Shown: positions 4,892-5,318 of the stretch, piece after piece
Layout of the letters: each line of letters begins with the position of its first letter
Position numbering within the stretch: position 1 is the stretch's first letter
Translations under genes and position numbers: made by a program
Assembly (NCBI GenBank): GCA_902496125.1
Contig: CABUZU010000123.1
Location: 1 to 5,318, forward strand
Direction: 5' to 3'
DNA from: an uncultured Lachnospiraceae bacterium
GTDB lineage: Bacteria; Bacillota; Clostridia; Lachnospirales; Lachnospiraceae
DNA: 5,318 nt
Notes under the pieces: generated by a model
Database searches by the model: none
Seen by the model: only the letters and a program-made list of their open reading frames with translations
What the model was told of the DNA's origin: nothing

Positions 4892-5318
4892 TTGCATAGA
4901 TTTCGAAGAAGTACCGTTCTATTTGCAGGATTGTTTGTAATTGGAATGGGAGTATATATTTCATTTGGAGGATTGCCGATTATATGGCAAAAGGTTCAGG
5001 AGCAATATCTTAGGCTCTTGAATCTTCAGTTTCCCTATGTCGAAATAAGTAGGGAATATGAAGATAGCGATGTAGAGCATATGATAGAAGAACAGGAAAA
5101 TTATGCACTGGCAATGGAAAATTCCGTTGCACAAACAACGAAAGAAAGTACAAAAGAACAAACAAAAGAACAAACAAAAGAGCAAAAAGAGGACTATTCC
5201 GTGGATAAGCTTAAGGTCTATACAAAAAAGCAATTGCAGGATTATGATTTTTTAGTAAAGAATTTATATTATATTAGTAGCAGTACAACGATTACTAAAA
5301 AGCAATTAGATGGAAAAA
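4892..5318 (+). CDS. spoIIP: Stage II sporulation protein P, N-terminal 142 residues (3' part beyond the right edge)
   Basis: SpoIIP is a membrane-anchored amidase/endopeptidase that, with SpoIID and SpoIIM, thins septal peptidoglycan during engulfment. The fragment begins with a basic tip (HRFRRS), then one transmembrane segment at about residues 8-31, placing the rest outside the membrane. A charged, low-complexity linker (about 50-105) follows, with three TKEQ repeats. It ends in LQDYDFLVKNLYYISSSTTI (115-134), matching the region before the SpoIIP catalytic domain, where the chain typically reads NFYxVDxxT. The catalytic amidase domain lies beyond the edge. The start is TTG (4892-4894): the SD GAGGTGA (4881-4887) is well placed, and the first in-frame ATG (residue 19) would cut the membrane segment. 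It lies 74 bases after gpr, the usual order in spore formers. Its frame is open to the window end. The family call leans on order, topology and this short motif. Confidence 0.85.
   Translation, partial: MHRFRRSTVLFAGLFVIGMGVYISFGGLPIIWQKVQEQYLRLLNLQFPYVEISREYEDSDVEHMIEEQENYALAMENSVAQTTKESTKEQTKEQTKEQKEDYSVDKLKVYTKKQLQDYDFLVKNLYYISSSTTITKKQLDGK
5150..5185 (+). repeat. Three 12-base tandem repeats (TKEQ) in spoIIP
   Basis: The unit ACAAAAGAACAA occurs at 5150-5161 and 5162-5173 exactly, and at 5174-5185 with one silent A-to-G change. It encodes Thr-Lys-Glu-Gln three times at residues 87-98. A degenerate copy (TKES, 5138-5149) precedes it. Because the unit is four codons, copy-number slippage would lengthen or shorten the periplasm-side linker without shifting the frame. 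Confidence 0.85.

Noticed and set aside
4961..5233. Minus-strand hydrophobic frame opposite spoIIP
   Set aside because: The apparent Phe/Cys/Leu-rich membrane protein is the antisense of the spoIIP linker (Glu/Lys/Gln codons read as Phe/Leu/Cys), and it starts within the TKEQ repeat region.

Overview
The window looks like a chromosomal core segment of an AT-rich, spore-forming, anaerobic Firmicute, most likely a Lachnospiraceae-type Clostridia. The reasons are the AT-rich sequence, strong Gram-positive Shine-Dalgarno (SD) sequences, two sporulation genes (gpr and spoIIP) beside rpsT, and holA, threonine-aldolase-like and YfcE-like proteins that read like those of gut clostridia. The taxon is inferred from protein character, not from a search.

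Layout, left to right. A minus-strand pair holds pncB (nicotinate phosphoribosyltransferase, complete) followed 6 bases later by the start of holA (DNA polymerase III delta subunit), which runs off the left edge. A divergent promoter region at about 1691-1765 separates them from a plus-strand pair: a PLP-dependent threonine-aldolase-family enzyme and a YfcE-type metallophosphoesterase, joined by a 4-base ATGA overlap. A convergent gap (3382-3525) holds three hairpins, one of which is the clear intrinsic terminator of rpsT. rpsT (ribosomal protein S20) is on the minus strand, starts with TTG behind a near-perfect SD, and has a consensus promoter and a roughly 78-base leader that can fold. Divergent from it are gpr (spore protease for small acid-soluble proteins) and the first 142 codons of spoIIP (peptidoglycan hydrolase of engulfment), which also starts with TTG and runs off the right edge.

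Functionally the window mixes housekeeping and sporulation. pncB feeds NAD salvage, holA belongs to the clamp loader, rpsT to the 30S ribosome, gpr acts at germination and spoIIP during engulfment. holA, rpsT, gpr and spoIIP form a neighbourhood familiar from spore-forming Firmicutes. The pncB / threonine aldolase / yfcE block between holA and rpsT looks like a lineage-specific insertion of metabolic genes.

I see no mobile element, CRISPR array, tRNA or toxin-like module, and nothing that amounts to a new system. The points most worth a second look are the rpsT leader with its TTG start, the 56-base imperfect palindrome at 3410-3465, the inverted repeat that closes just before the spoIIP SD, and the nearly absent propeptide of Gpr.
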